A stretch of DNA of 64,000 nt, taken from assembly GCA_916613615.1 (NCBI GenBank), contig OU744721.1, positions 71,615,060 to 71,679,059 of the forward strand. Direction: 5' to 3'. Below are positions 1 to 10,496 of the stretch, one piece after another. The position numbers and the translations under genes were made by a program. Every line of letters starts with the position of its first letter. Within the stretch, counting starts at the first letter, position 1. Below the pieces are notes generated by a model. The model saw only the letters and a list, made by a program, of their open reading frames with translations. It did no database searches and was not told the origin of the DNA. Source of the stretch: Steromphala cineraria (Eukaryota > Mollusca > Gastropoda > Trochida > Trochidae).

Positions 1-769
1 TAAGCCTGACGGCTTGTTTACTCATCCATTTTATTTACTAAACATTTCAAACAAAATACATTTACATAGCAGAACTGAAGCAATGACAATATCATCACCA
101 CAAGCGACAGAAAACACAAGTCCATTATTTATACATGTTGGATTTACCCAACAAAGAATTGTAGTCAATGAGCAACAGTGTATATAGCAAAAAAAGAAGA
201 TGCATGACTTTAAAAATATTTTGCATATTTAACATCTTCATCCTATTGTTGTGACACAAGGCGAAAAAGTCTTACCAAGAACAGTTTGGATCTTACATAC
301 ATAAACAAGTAATTCATTAGATTATTTAATTATTAACTCATGATGTCAATAAGATTCTTGTTGTGCTGCTGAAAGCCTCTGAAAATGCTCGCAATGGTTT
401 ATCTGTTATAGTGTTTGCCTTTCCATTATACAAGACATTCTCTCCCCACAGAGGCAGATCAAGTCATGAAATATTGATACAGCCTCTGTTCTATAACGCC
501 GAAAGACGTAGGAAAAAAATTGCACCAGAATTCATTTGCATTTCTTTATCAAATAACAACGTTTCTCGCATGGAAAGGGTGGTTCATATCACAATGCCTT
601 TGCCATAATTCAGTAGCCAAAATCTGAATATAGAACAGCGTCGCGGATTGCACAACTACATGTATCTTTGATTGTCTCCAATCAGGCATCTGCTATTCTA
701 TCCCACCAAGTCCGATACTTGATCTGCCTCTGTGGAGAATGTCTACAAGATGATATGAAAAGTGCTCAC
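1..769 (-). other. SLC5 intron 9 (partial) with an inverted repeat
   Basis: Intronic. Arms at 420-464 and 717-760 are inverted copies sharing GACATTCTC and CACAGAGGCAGATCAAGT, about 44 bp each and 252 bp apart, so this may be a small foldback insertion. The right arm ends only a few bases from the exon 9 donor. No coding exon of the transporter was found here. Confidence 0.55.
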
Positions 770-858
770 CTAAGGGCGGAGCAAAATATTGCTGAAAGAA
801 TAAGTCCATTCATTCCAGGTACATCTTTGAACAGTTGCATAGCGAAGTAAGGCAACAA
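770..858 (-). CDS. SLC5 gene, coding exon 9 (last in window)
   Basis: 89 bp, acceptor TCTTGCAG, donor GTGAGC, ends in phase 2. Encodes LLPYFAMQLFKDVPGMNGLI then LSAIFCSAL, matching DQLMPYLVLD...PGLPGLFVA-AFSGTLS of the family and stopping just before the conserved TM8 serines. The next exon was not found in bases 1-769, so it must lie to the left of the window. Confidence 0.9.
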
Positions 859-3800
859 CTGCAAGATAATTCATGAACGTGCTTGAACAAAATTAACAAA
901 ATTCAACCATTAAAATTCAACCATTTGTACCGTTACATCACTTACATGTATTTCCGTAGTTTCTTATGACACTTTTTGTAATAACAACAACAAAAAATCT
1001 ATAAAAAAAATAATAATACAAGTTTTCCCAATAAGAATTACCAATTGCAAGACAATGTTTTATAGACGATGTTATCAAAATTATTAGTTTTATGATGAAC
1101 GAACAATGTTCAATGTAGCTATGCGAATTCATTTCTCTACACAAAAATGACTGCATTGCTTTTTACTTGATACTTGATAATTACTCCTACGACTACAAAT
1201 GATAGGACTGTATAATGAGATGCTTGACATACACATTCCACTAATGGAAAATTTAAAAGAAAAAGGTTTGTCACAGATTTGCTACTGACCCATTGAATTA
1301 TTACTTTACTATGGCGTAGATTGAAATTCTTTCTCATATGCATTAATCATACCAATGAGAATGAATGGAAGTGTGAGTAAGTTGGGTTAACATGTCCGAA
1401 ATATTTTCACATATAAAAAATAATTTGTATAATGGATTGGTCGATGTGACAATAATTTATACCTGGTTTCTGCTTCGGAGTGTGCCATCGTAGAAGGGGT
1501 CACATCCTATAGCGGAGAAGTAACTGTAGGCCAGGATACCGATATAGGACACACTTAGGACGTATCCACAGGTGAGAACAGGGGTGATCATGTACACTCT
1601 GTGGTGGAATCATTGTATGCACGTACAGGTAAAAACAATAGCCCCCAGAGTCGGGGATATTTTATATACCCCTAGGCAAAAGAAAGTACACAATTGTATA
1701 AGTTTATCTAAGAGACATTTGATGCATGTACTTATTGCACGTTTTCATAACGCATCTTTACAGTACAGTTGTAGTTTGAATGAAATAAGTGGTGTCTTGG
1801 TAATGTTTTATTGAACTATTATAGTTTATTGTAGGCAGATGTAAGAAATAAAATTAACACGATAATAACCCCCAACATGTTAGAAATATCAATATGTGAA
1901 GATATGGTCACGTTTATTGATATTGACATAGAATATGTCTTCTTTCTTCGTTAACATTAACAAAATTTGAAAAAGAAAGAAAAAAGAGTATATTTAAATG
2001 AAGATTAACTTTTGTCAACATCAATAATTCGAAATACATATGATATGGAAATCATACATATGATGAAGTGTGTACCTTCTTTTGCCTGCCAATTTATAAC
2101 AGTACGCAACTGGCCATCAGACTATGTAACAGAATACACCAAATATTATGTCGTCAGCAAAGGGAAGACAACCGGTGATAAAATGGTGACACAAACTCGA
2201 TAACTGGCACTTGGTACTCTTTACAAAAAGGAATTTTGCCGAGCGGAGACGGAATAAGAAATGCTCATGCAAAGGAAATTTAAGAAAACTAACTTTTCTA
2301 TTTAAGAATATTCAAACAATTAGGTTTCTAAGTTTTGATTCATTGAATAAGTCACTAAGCACACTCGATGAAAGATTTATGAATGTCTGTAAATGTATAT
2401 GACTAACTTGATAAAATGAAAACACTATTTTTACGTTCAATTACTATTATAATTATTTAATTTCAAGTTAAACAACCAAACTTAAGTAAAAAGGTAGAAC
2501 AGTATTATATGGGCAAAGTTAATAAATATAACCGTAGTGATGTTGCAGTTTGTCTCACGTTCTAGCCTTTCTGACAGTTGGTAAACAGAACATCCGCTGT
2601 ATGGCCGCCTGGTCGAAGATGGTGCCAAAGAATCCAAAGGTTCCTCCAAGAACGAGGGCCCAGAACGAATGACGAATTCGAGGATCAAAATCCAAACTGA
2701 AATGTAAATTGATAAAATATGTTATCACGAATCGAGGTAAAACAGTGTTTTGACTTTCAACTGTGTCTTATTTACAACATTGAAGATACAGATTCAACTT
2801 CTAGATATGAATAAACATGAAAATAATTTCAACAAGTACCATATCATGCGCGGCAATCAAATGCGTCAAATGATGAGTTAAGATTTATACATACATGAAC
2901 ATGTGCTTTCCTTAACCACAGAGGTTGATCAATTAATAAGGTGCTGATCCAAACATTGTTTGAATAAACCAAAATTGTAGGCTAGAGGGAGAGAAGCCTG
3001 ATTGGATACAATGAAAGTAAGTAATCAGCCACGCAGTTGAAAAGTCATCGCTTGGCGACTTCAACATTGCAAAGGTCTCAGTAACAACAACCGCTATATC
3101 AGCCTCAAATAACTCTAGGCAAAATATGACTCTAGAGTTACTTCAGGCTAGGCTCAGATAACTCTCGAGTCATCCGAGCCTAGCCCGAAATAACTCTAGA
3201 GTGCTCTGGGCCTAGTCTCAAATAACTCTAGAGTCATATGGGCCCAGGGAAACGCCCAGTCTCAAATGACTCTATCCAGGCTCAAATGACTCTACCTCAA
3301 ATTCAACATTTTCTAAAAACAATTTCGATGAAACTAAGATAGAGTCATTTCGGGCTAGCCTCAGATAACTCTAGAGTCATCCGAGCCTAGCCCGAAATAA
3401 CTCTAGAGTGCTCTGGGTCTAGTCTCAAATAACTCTAGAGTCATATGGGCCCAGGGAAACGCCCAGTCTCAAATGACTCTATCCAGGCTCAAATGACTCT
3501 ACCTCAAATTCAACTTTTCCAAACTTTATCGATGAAACTAAAATAAGGTCATTTCGGGCTAGCCTCAGAAAACTCTAGGAGATGAATCAATTGATGACAG
3601 AATGTTAAATTTTTATAGCAATAATTTGCATTTTGTTGACGACTTCAGATATCCTATTTAATTGTATGTTTCTTTCAATTTCTTTAAAAAAAAATTAATT
3701 TGATTTTTTAAAAATCTTATTGGCAAACCGATAGACAATAGAGAAAGTTTTGGAGATCTAACAAAGTTTGCAAAAAAAACACTGCATGAAGGCAGACATC

Positions 3801-6800
3801 TGTTACTTGAGACATCCTCAAACTTCTATCTAAGAACATGTTCTAATTGTTACTCCAGTCATCTGAATAATTCTTCGACTTTCCTTTTATGGAGGATTGC
3901 GCGTATATTTCTTGTATCATGAATTGTAGAACACTATTTTCACAACACATAATCAAGTATAGAATTAATTATTTTGTCAAAATTACTTATACGCATTTTC
4001 TGGTGGGAATAAAAACAATTTATAAGTCCGAGTTGTTGTCAATGAGAAGAGTTTATCAAAAGTTCTTTGTGATCTTATGGCGTTAACATTGATAATTGCT
4101 GATGAACGATAAAATAAAGGTCAATTTGTTTTTTAATGACCGACACACAACTGAAACGCTCAACTTATTATTTTCATACTTTATATCCAACCCTTTTCAC
4201 TTTGATCTTGATATTATGCTGCTGAGTTATATATATTTCCCTGTCAATTTTAGAAGATGCATTTCCATCCAACTACGATGTACGACCTGTTTTCAAGAGT
4301 TCAATATGTCTTTCTATATATAAAACATAATATGAATTGATTTAGAAACTATGAATATTTTCGTATTTTTCGTTTATGCATGCATTCCTGCGTGCGTGCG
4401 TGCGTGCGTACGTACGTGCGTGTGTTTATGTTTGTGTATGTGTGTATGAATGTATGAATGTATGAATGTATGAATGTATGCTTGTGTGTGTATGTCTGTA
4501 TGTCTGAATGTATGTACGTGTACGTATGTATCACGTATGTATTATGACTTCTATTGTTACATGTATGTATTATAAATGTGCCTGACTACAATGTCACATA
4601 GGTCAAATTTGGCCGTATGTTATACTTTTAAATATTTCAACTTTCATGTGAATGTCTGTCTAAAACTTTAAAACAAAAACCAATTCTCTCTATTTCACGC
4701 ATATTTTCGACCTTCCTGCCTACACACTACACAGCATTGCTATTAAGATAAAGTCCACTTTCATAAGTCTATCATATGTCTACAGGTCTAGAGGTTAATC
4801 CTGTAGTTGGTGGGTTGCGATAGCAATCCCTGCGACAGGCACATGAGCTTTGACGAAGTACTCGCAATTTCATTCTTCAGAATATGAAAGTATTATTTTT
4901 GTGACTGTTCAATTACACTTGGGGTCCCAAAACAGTTTTTCCAATATGTTTTTTTAGCTAGAAAGTCCGGAAGAAGAATTATGAAACTTAATATATAACA
5001 AGTATTTGTCACAAAGGTGACAAGATCCCCCGCCGCAAATTGATGCTACTAGATGTCTTTTAGACCACAATAAATCAACTGGTCCCTGGGTCTTCCATAT
5101 ACAAGCCTCACTGTGACCTTGAAAATAATGTGAAGGTCACCAAAATCGACTGGGCCCGGCGCCTTCCCAATAAGATTCTTTGTGTAAATTATAAAGAGAA
5201 TCCAGTAAATGGTTCTTGAGATATCCCGCTGACAAGCCTAAAATGCAGGTTTCAATGCTGAAATTTTCAAAGTATCGCTGTGACCTTGAAAATAATGTGA
5301 AGATCACCAAACTCGACTGGGCCCGGCGCCTTCCCAGTAAGATGCATTGTGTAAGTTATGAAGAGAATCCAATGAATGGTTCTTGAGATATCCCGCTGAC
5401 AAGGGTAAAGTGTCAAAGTCTCGTAATGACCTTGAAATGAAGGTCAAGGTCATGAACCTCTAGAGGGACCTTGCTCTCATGGTGATGAAGCTATATACAA
5501 AAACTGAAAATAATCAGATCAATAGTTTTTGAGTTATTCAATTTCATCCGTCGGCCCGGGACGTACGTACGTACGGACGGACGGACGGACGCTGCTCAAT
5601 ACTATATCCCCCGTTGCGGCGGGGGATAATAAAATAAATTGCTATGTAAACAAGCAAAAAATTCTAAAGGCATTTTAGAAGTTGGAATGACAATGAGGAA
5701 TAGATGGATGACAACTTCTTTATTCATGTTAGGTGACGTTTTAACACAACTGCTGGTGTCGTTGCCAAGCTCAAGATGTGTCGAAACGTGGCTTAAGATT
5801 GTTTTGTTTCGCAAATTTATTGTAGGACGCTAGACTCACAAGCCTGTTTTCACTATCCTATCTCCGCTAACCAAAGAGATTTTAAAACGACATAATTTGT
5901 ACGGAGTTTTATGAAAACGTGAACAGGTATTGTTTTAGGATGCATAACTTAGTTCAGTTTAGTTTGTAATACAAAATATCAACAAACAGTTCTCTTATTA
6001 CCACAAGCATCATACTTGGCCGTGATTATTACTCAAATGACTAGGTTTTGCCTTCACTAAACTGGCAAACTATGATGCGACCTACGGGGCTGCGGTCAGA
6101 CATAATGGAAAGGTCCTTGTATCTCTAAAGAGAGTTCATTCCACAAGTGTCCCATCTTCCTGTTTCATATCCGAAAATGAAAATTGCATATTTACTTTAC
6201 GAAAATATTGAAACCGCTTAGAATGTTGTAAAATTCTAGTTTGTGAAGTCATGCATTGATTACGATACAGATATACAGAATGTATAACAGTCGAAGGTCT
6301 GTCATATAACTTTTACTCTTGCAAGTCTGTATTTAACATTCGCTATCGCTCATGTTCCGAAAATAAATATCCATTCTTTTTGCGTAAAAGTCGTATAAAA
6401 CACGTCCTTTGATATCTATCCTTCTAAATTCCTCGTCAATATAGTTTTTTGCACTTACATTGTCAAGTAAATATGAAAAGATGAATATATCTGAAATCAT
6501 TGAATGGAGACTGCATTTGTCTAAAAAGATGAAGTCTGATACTGAATTAGGATAGATTTATTCAAGCGATTATTCGGTAACATAATTGGCTAAAACGTAG
6601 AACATAAAATAATTTAAAAATTAAACAGGTAGCCTGACAGTATGGGAAACTGCCATTCAGATACTTAAATAGATCTACAAATTAAATGACTGCAATGTAG
6701 GTAAACTATGTTAATCATTCGATTAACAAATATACATAATATTATGAAAAAAAGCACGATTTTACCATTTCGAAATTTGTAAGTGAAATGGTATACATAG

Positions 6801-8479
6801 AGTGAGCCTTTTTAAAGACCAGCGCTCTCCATGTTCCTTTTTACAAAACTTATTTTTTTTAACAAACGTCTCATGGTGGTTACAGCAAAGAAAAGAGAAA
6901 TAAAAATTTGATGTCTTAGGATTAAAGTCATAAAACTATTGGTTAAGATGATACGTATGACGACGATTAAAACTAAACTCTGCTAAAAAAAAATCTTCAT
7001 TTGTAAAATAATTACAGACGTAGGATATGAATAACTTGTAATATAATTGATAATGAAATGGATTTGGTGTATAATTTTGTATAAAAATCATTCATTATCA
7101 AAACGTTATAACACCTAATCTTCAGTCTTCTGTCCTTTATATCAATTGTTCATGGAAAATTGCCGAAATACTTCTTTAAAAATCTTGCAATACCATACTG
7201 CAGTACACAAGATGAATATATTTTTGTAAAAGTTGATATCTCAAAACCTTGACAAACATGATTTTTTTCTTGACGCTTATTATAACAGTTCCCTCAAATT
7301 ATTGACATGTAACGAAAATTGAACTTGAACGTGATTAAAAGTTTTGAAAAAAAAAATGAATTTAAAAAAACGCATCAATAATAAATACATAAGCCATGGA
7401 TATAAAAACTGATTTAAATGATATAACCATTCACCAAATATGCTCTCATAAAATTGTATCCTCAAAAAAGTAAAAGTATAGTCGCAAACGACAACATACG
7501 GATTCAACGCTTCATAGTGATGATATGAGTAAATATTGTTACAATTTCAGTCAAGAACTATAGTTTAAACTCATCAGTGACGTCAAGTAATAAATGTTGC
7601 AACATGAAAACAAAATTGAAGCTGTCATTTAGATAATACGCAGTTTTCATTACAATGAATAATTAACATGAAAGTATTCTCTTCTCGAAACGCAGATTAA
7701 AAGTATGATATTTAATAATTTGGGGCGGATGTAAATCCAGTGCAGGAAAACATTTAGACTTATCAATGGTTTAAAATAAACATTGAGACAATTCAATTTC
7801 ACAGATTACTTTGGTAGAGTCATTTGAGCCTGGATAGAGTCATTTGAGACTGAGCGTTTCCTTGGACTCATGTGAGAATTTGATTTCACAGATTGATTAT
7901 TTGCTAGAGTCATTTGAGCCTGGATAGAGTCATTTGAGACTGGGCGTGTCCTTGGGCCCACATGACTCTAGAGTCTTTTGAGGCTAGGCCCATTTGACTC
8001 TAGAGTTATTTGAGACGGTAGAGTCTTTTGAGCCTGTTACACCGCCCTTCCCATCTTAGAACCCTTCATAGGCTGAAATGTTTTACAGTCTTAGTAAACC
8101 TAGTCTCAATAATACTCCTTCCACTACTGATACTGGGAGTGGATCTACTATCATTGAGGCATGGTCTGTGGTGAAAACTTTACTTTAGCAGCTAGTGACA
8201 CCTTGCAAAAACCAGAATATTTGGCTTTTCAAACAGTGATTGGATCAACCTTTTATGACTGGAACCATTGAAATCCTTTGTAATATCTTACTCTCAACTT
8301 TTGTTTTCTTTGTCTCATGTTATAGTGTCGTCTTGAGGTCATGCCTCATGAACTATGTTAAAGGTATTTACTTGATATTCCGACGTCTCATTCCCTGCTT
8401 GGCAAGAAACCAGACCTCCTCCAGTCCACCGACATCGTACACACCCTGAAATAATAATAATAATAATAATAATAAAATA

Positions 8480-8537
<58 letters not shown>

Positions 8538-10496
8538 TAAATAATTCTTTTATTTTTTAAAATGATAACATTTACATGCACATTGACTAGCATTCCTTGA
8601 TTGAAATAAAATGTAATGGTTATGATAAATGGAATAATTTAGATTGGCTATTGATTAACAAGGTCTTACCTTAACTATAATGAAGAAGATCCCGGTCACC
8701 ATTATAATTGATTGGAAGACATCCGCCATGATGACACCTCGAATACCCCCCTGCAAAGACAGATTTTGTCTTTGATGTCAGACGTTTGGGTAAACTTTAG
8801 CGAATATGTGTCTACAAAGTCAAAACGTTTTTAGAAGAAATGGGATGATAATACAACTGAAAGTGAAATGAGAACCTTACCGATGACGTGTAGAGAAGAC
8901 CAATAGCACCAACAATCGCCACAGACACCCAAAATGGAAGGCCAACCACTGGAATGTGGTACAGCATTTCGATTTATATCAAGATGAATGAGTGAGTTAT
9001 TGATTAGCGCCGCTTAGGCAATCTATCAAGATGAAATGATGTTATAATTTTAAAATTATTGTTTTGGTTAAATGCTTTAGGCGAAGGATGAATAAATGTT
9101 TTGTTTTAATGCTCTCGTTAACAATGACAAGATTTAATTGAAGAGTACAAAAGATGAAGTTGCAGTGTCCGACCTGTCTGTAAAGCCAGCGCAGGAGACA
9201 GCATGACGACGGACAGATAGATGGTCTGAAAATAGATTATTATGTTTGCAGTAGCGTTTATGACAGGACAGTGCATTAATTGCGCTGGCGAAAAACATAT
9301 TGACACTAATGATGAGAGAATGTCGAAAAGCATATTGACACTATATTGATGAGAGAATGTACACGACATGCGATTTATAGTTAAAAAAAAATCATATGGG
9401 CATGTTACTGTCTATGTCTTTAATAAAATATATAATTACACTTTAATATCATGTTAACCCGTTCATTTACATTTTATGATTATCTAATCAACAAAATCAC
9501 ATACCTTTTGAAACATTCCAATGACCATAATAATGACGCGAAGTGTGGGGGAGCGAAACCGCAGCTCGAAATACTGGAGTTTAAATGCATGATTGTTGTT
9601 AGGAACAGTGGTAGTACACATAGTATCTTTTAATGGGAGTAAATAAAATTCAGAGTAGGTGTGTATAAGGATTGATAGAAAAAATGGACAGTCTGTATGT
9701 GCGATTCATGGTGTTTGTGATAACAACATTAGGTAAATATCATGAAAAGGCTAAACGGCAGCAAACCTACCAATTTCATAAACATATTTCTTAATTTTTA
9801 ACAATTAAGATAGGAAGTATTTCAACACTTAAATGATTGAGAGTAAGGCACCATGTTATATCACAATGAAATACAACCTTCAGCTGACCCCATTGCCGAT
9901 TAAAATTACTCCTGTCGTCAGAAGGACGAGGATGACGACATTTGGAATTTAGGCGATAATATACTTTTGAAAGAAGTCGATGTCAACACAGAACCTAATG
10001 ATAGTCATATGATGAATAAAATATCCCGTGAACCTAGTTTCTGTCTTAATCTTTGAAATGAAAATAGTATATACGCTAGGGAATTTGAGACACCAGTTAA
10101 AAGATAAGCAGTACTAACCTCATAGAGACTGGTGATCCTGAGCGGGTGCAGTACTGGAATCACAAAGAACACAAAAGCCATGTAGCTTAAGGAAATAGAA
10201 AAAGCCATAAAGGCGAAATCAGATCCAGTGGTATACATCTCAGCCGGGATGCCGAGGTAGGAAGCAGAGGACATGAAGGTCACAAAGAGAGAGAAGGTGA
10301 CGGGCAGAACATGGAGGTTTCTCCCTCCCAGCAAATACTCCTCCCTGTTGTCTCGCTTCCTCCCCTTAATGCCGTAATACAGCCCCAGAACAATCGGCAC
10401 CATCAGTGTCGCCACCAACACGATGTAGTCCGCGGCCAGGAGGGTCGACATCTTTCTAGAGGGGTAGTACATAGAAGATGTTATTTGACGGTCCAT
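770..10496 (-). CDS. SLC5-family Na+/solute symporter gene, nine 5' exons (3' end off the window)
   Basis: Multi-exon gene for a plasma-membrane sodium-coupled solute transporter of the SSS/SLC5 family. Coding exons in order on the minus strand: 10496-10119, 9573-9505, 9225-9174, 8948-8881, 8750-8670, 8445-8372, 2696-2559, 1598-1463, 858-770. Every junction has AG acceptor and GT donor, and the phases agree, giving 361 codons plus 2 bases with no stop. The collinear match is to the branch containing the iodide, multivitamin and monocarboxylate carriers (SLC5A5/6/8/12): EEYLLGGRN, YLGIPAEMY, FELRF, LSPALAL, GGIRGVIMADVFQ, DFDPRIRHSFW, GCDPF and NQLLPYFAM follow one another as in those proteins. 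Family members are usually 550-650 residues, so about 40% (TM8 onward, including the Na2-site serines) is missing to the left. The substrate cannot be decided. The family call is firm; the subfamily is inferred. Confidence 0.93.
859..2558 (-). other. SLC5 introns 8 and 7
   Basis: AT-rich intron sequence on either side of exon 8 (1463-1598). Short ORFs here have no recognisable domains. No repeat family or RNA gene was recognised. Confidence 0.7.
1463..1598 (-). CDS. SLC5 gene, coding exon 8
   Basis: 136 bp, acceptor CCACAG, donor GTATAA, ends in phase 0. Encodes VYMITPVLTCGYVLSVSYIG and ILAYSYFSAIGCDPF, then RSRNQ. This corresponds to the next transmembrane helix and the LYSRYHDCDP-like segment of SLC5A8. 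Two nearby AG dinucleotides exist; only 1598 keeps frame with exon 7. Confidence 0.9.
2559..2696 (-). CDS. SLC5 gene, coding exon 7
   Basis: 138 bp, phase 2 in and phase 2 out, acceptor ATTTCAG, donor GTGAGA. Encodes LDFDPRIRHSFWALVLGG, then TFGFFGTIFDQAAIQRMFC and LPTVRKAR: the RHTFW motif, TM7 and the following intracellular loop with the Q-x-x-[VI]-QR motif. Separated from exon 6 by a 5.7-kb intron. Confidence 0.93.
3093..3590 (+). repeat. CTCTAGAGT-rich array, about two 207-bp tandem units
   Basis: Built from short modules such as AAATAACTCTAGAGTCAT, GGGCCCAGGGAAACGCCC and CTCAAATGACTCTA. The block beginning GTCATCCGAGCC occurs at 3169 and again at 3376, a period of 207 bp. Each unit has several copies of the palindromic word CTCTAGAG. 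The same modules occur in reverse orientation at 7812-8032. Confidence 0.85.
4379..4535. repeat. Simple repeat, CGTG then ATGT tetranucleotides
   Basis: Runs of CGTG with CGTA variants grade into TGTATGAA/TGTATG repeats. The 61-codon ORF on the reverse strand is only translation of this simple repeat. Confidence 0.9.
5026..5626. mobile_element. 601-bp non-autonomous element with 13-bp TIRs
   Basis: Ends are perfect inverted copies: TCCCCCGCCGCAA at 5026-5038 and its complement at 5614-5626. Inside, a block containing GTGACCTTGAAAATAATGTG and CTGGGCCCGGCGCCTTCCCA occurs twice (about 5112-5175 and 5279-5343), followed by CCTTGAAATGAAGGTCAAGG and a GTAC/GGAC simple repeat near the right end. 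No transposase. The general style (CGGAC repeats beside a GC-rich end) is common in molluscan short repeats. Confidence 0.75.
7812..8032 (-). repeat. Inverted partner of the CTCTAGAGT array
   Basis: Carries TAGAGTCATTTGAGCCTGGA twice, then TTGGGCCCACATGACTCTAG, which are reverse complements of modules in the 3093-3590 array. It lies about 4.2 kb from that array inside the same intron, so the two could pair in the pre-mRNA. Confidence 0.8.
8372..8445 (-). CDS. SLC5 gene, coding exon 6
   Basis: 74 bp, ends in phase 2. Encodes GVYDVGGLEEVWFLAKQG and MRRRNI, the extracellular loop after TM6 (GG-x-x-x-V-W and A-x-x-G as in relatives). Donor is GTAAAT. The acceptor CAG is immediately preceded by an AAT/ATT microsatellite in place of an ordinary polypyrimidine tract. 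Confidence 0.88.
8449..8546. repeat. AAT microsatellite at an exon 6 splice acceptor
   Basis: About 30 AAT units with two AAAT interruptions. It begins two bases upstream of the exon 6 acceptor AG in gene orientation, so on the minus strand its TTA/ATT tract takes the place of the polypyrimidine tract. Confidence 0.95.
8670..8750 (-). CDS. SLC5 gene, coding exon 5
   Basis: 81 bp, 27 codons, acceptor TTTGCAG, donor GTAAGA, phase 0 on both sides. Encodes GGIRGVIMADVFQSIIMVTG and FFIIVK, equivalent to GGLKAVIWTDVFQ plus TM6 of the vertebrate carriers. This is the most diagnostic segment in the gene. Confidence 0.93.
8881..8948 (-). CDS. SLC5 gene, coding exon 4
   Basis: 68 bp, acceptor ATTCCAG, donor GTAAGG, ends in phase 0. 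Encodes VVGLPFWVSVAIVGAIGLL and YTSS (TM5), leading into the GG of exon 5. YTSSGGIRG departs from the usual SSS signature ending GG-[LMF]-x-[SAP] by having I and a final G. Confidence 0.9.
9174..9225 (-). CDS. SLC5 gene, coding exon 3
   Basis: 52 bp between a TTTTCAG acceptor and a GTCGGA donor, leaving phase 1. Encodes TIYLSVVMLSPALALQT, corresponding to the end of TM4 with the family's APALALNQ-like segment. Too short to be found as an ORF; supported by phase and position between exons 2 and 4. Confidence 0.9.
9505..9573 (-). CDS. SLC5 gene, coding exon 2
   Basis: 69 bp, 23 codons, phase 0 on both sides. Acceptor CTCCAG, donor GTATGT. Encodes YFELRF and the start of TM4 (VIIMVIGMFQK), matching the YLELRF segment of SLC5A8-like carriers directly after exon 1. 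Confidence 0.9.
10119..10496 (-). CDS. SLC5 gene, coding exon 1
   Basis: Encodes residues 1-126. TM1 is about residues 20-42 (starts AADYIVLV), followed by a basic loop (KGRKR) and the family motif EEYLLGGRN. TM2 is about 63-85 and TM3 about 95-118. It ends ITSLYE before a GTTAGT donor, phase 0. The start at 10496 is the first ATG after an in-frame TAG three codons upstream. A second ATG at residue 16 (MSTLLAADY) lies closer to TM1 and has a similar context, so it could be the true start. A 5' untranslated exon would not be visible by this reading. Confidence 0.9.

Larger units (their letters stand above)
2697..8371 (-). other. SLC5 intron 6, repeat-rich (5.7 kb)
   Basis: The largest intron of the gene. 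It holds the CTCTAGAGT arrays at 3093-3590 and 7812-8032 (inverted to one another), a CGTG/ATGT simple repeat at 4379-4535, and a TIR-bounded element at 5026-5626. Between these the sequence is AT-rich with no coding exon recognised. Confidence 0.8.
8751..10118 (-). other. SLC5 introns 1-4
   Basis: Short introns between exons 1 and 5. A short open stretch at about 9890-9945 on the minus strand could encode a hydrophobic helix but is bounded by stops and has no matching splice sites; it is treated as non-coding. Confidence 0.65.

Noticed and set aside
4349..4534. 61-codon minus-strand ORF rich in H, T and Y
   Set aside because: Translation of the CGTG/ATGT simple repeat.
8339..8593. 84-codon ORF with a poly-isoleucine run
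   Set aside because: Product of the AAT microsatellite plus exon 6 read in the wrong frame.
9890..9945. Minus-strand open stretch encoding a hydrophobic run (VVILVLLTTGVILIG) inside SLC5 intron 1
   Set aside because: Bounded by in-frame stops, lacks matching AG/GT sites in the needed phase, and exons 1 and 2 already join perfectly. At most a relic exon.
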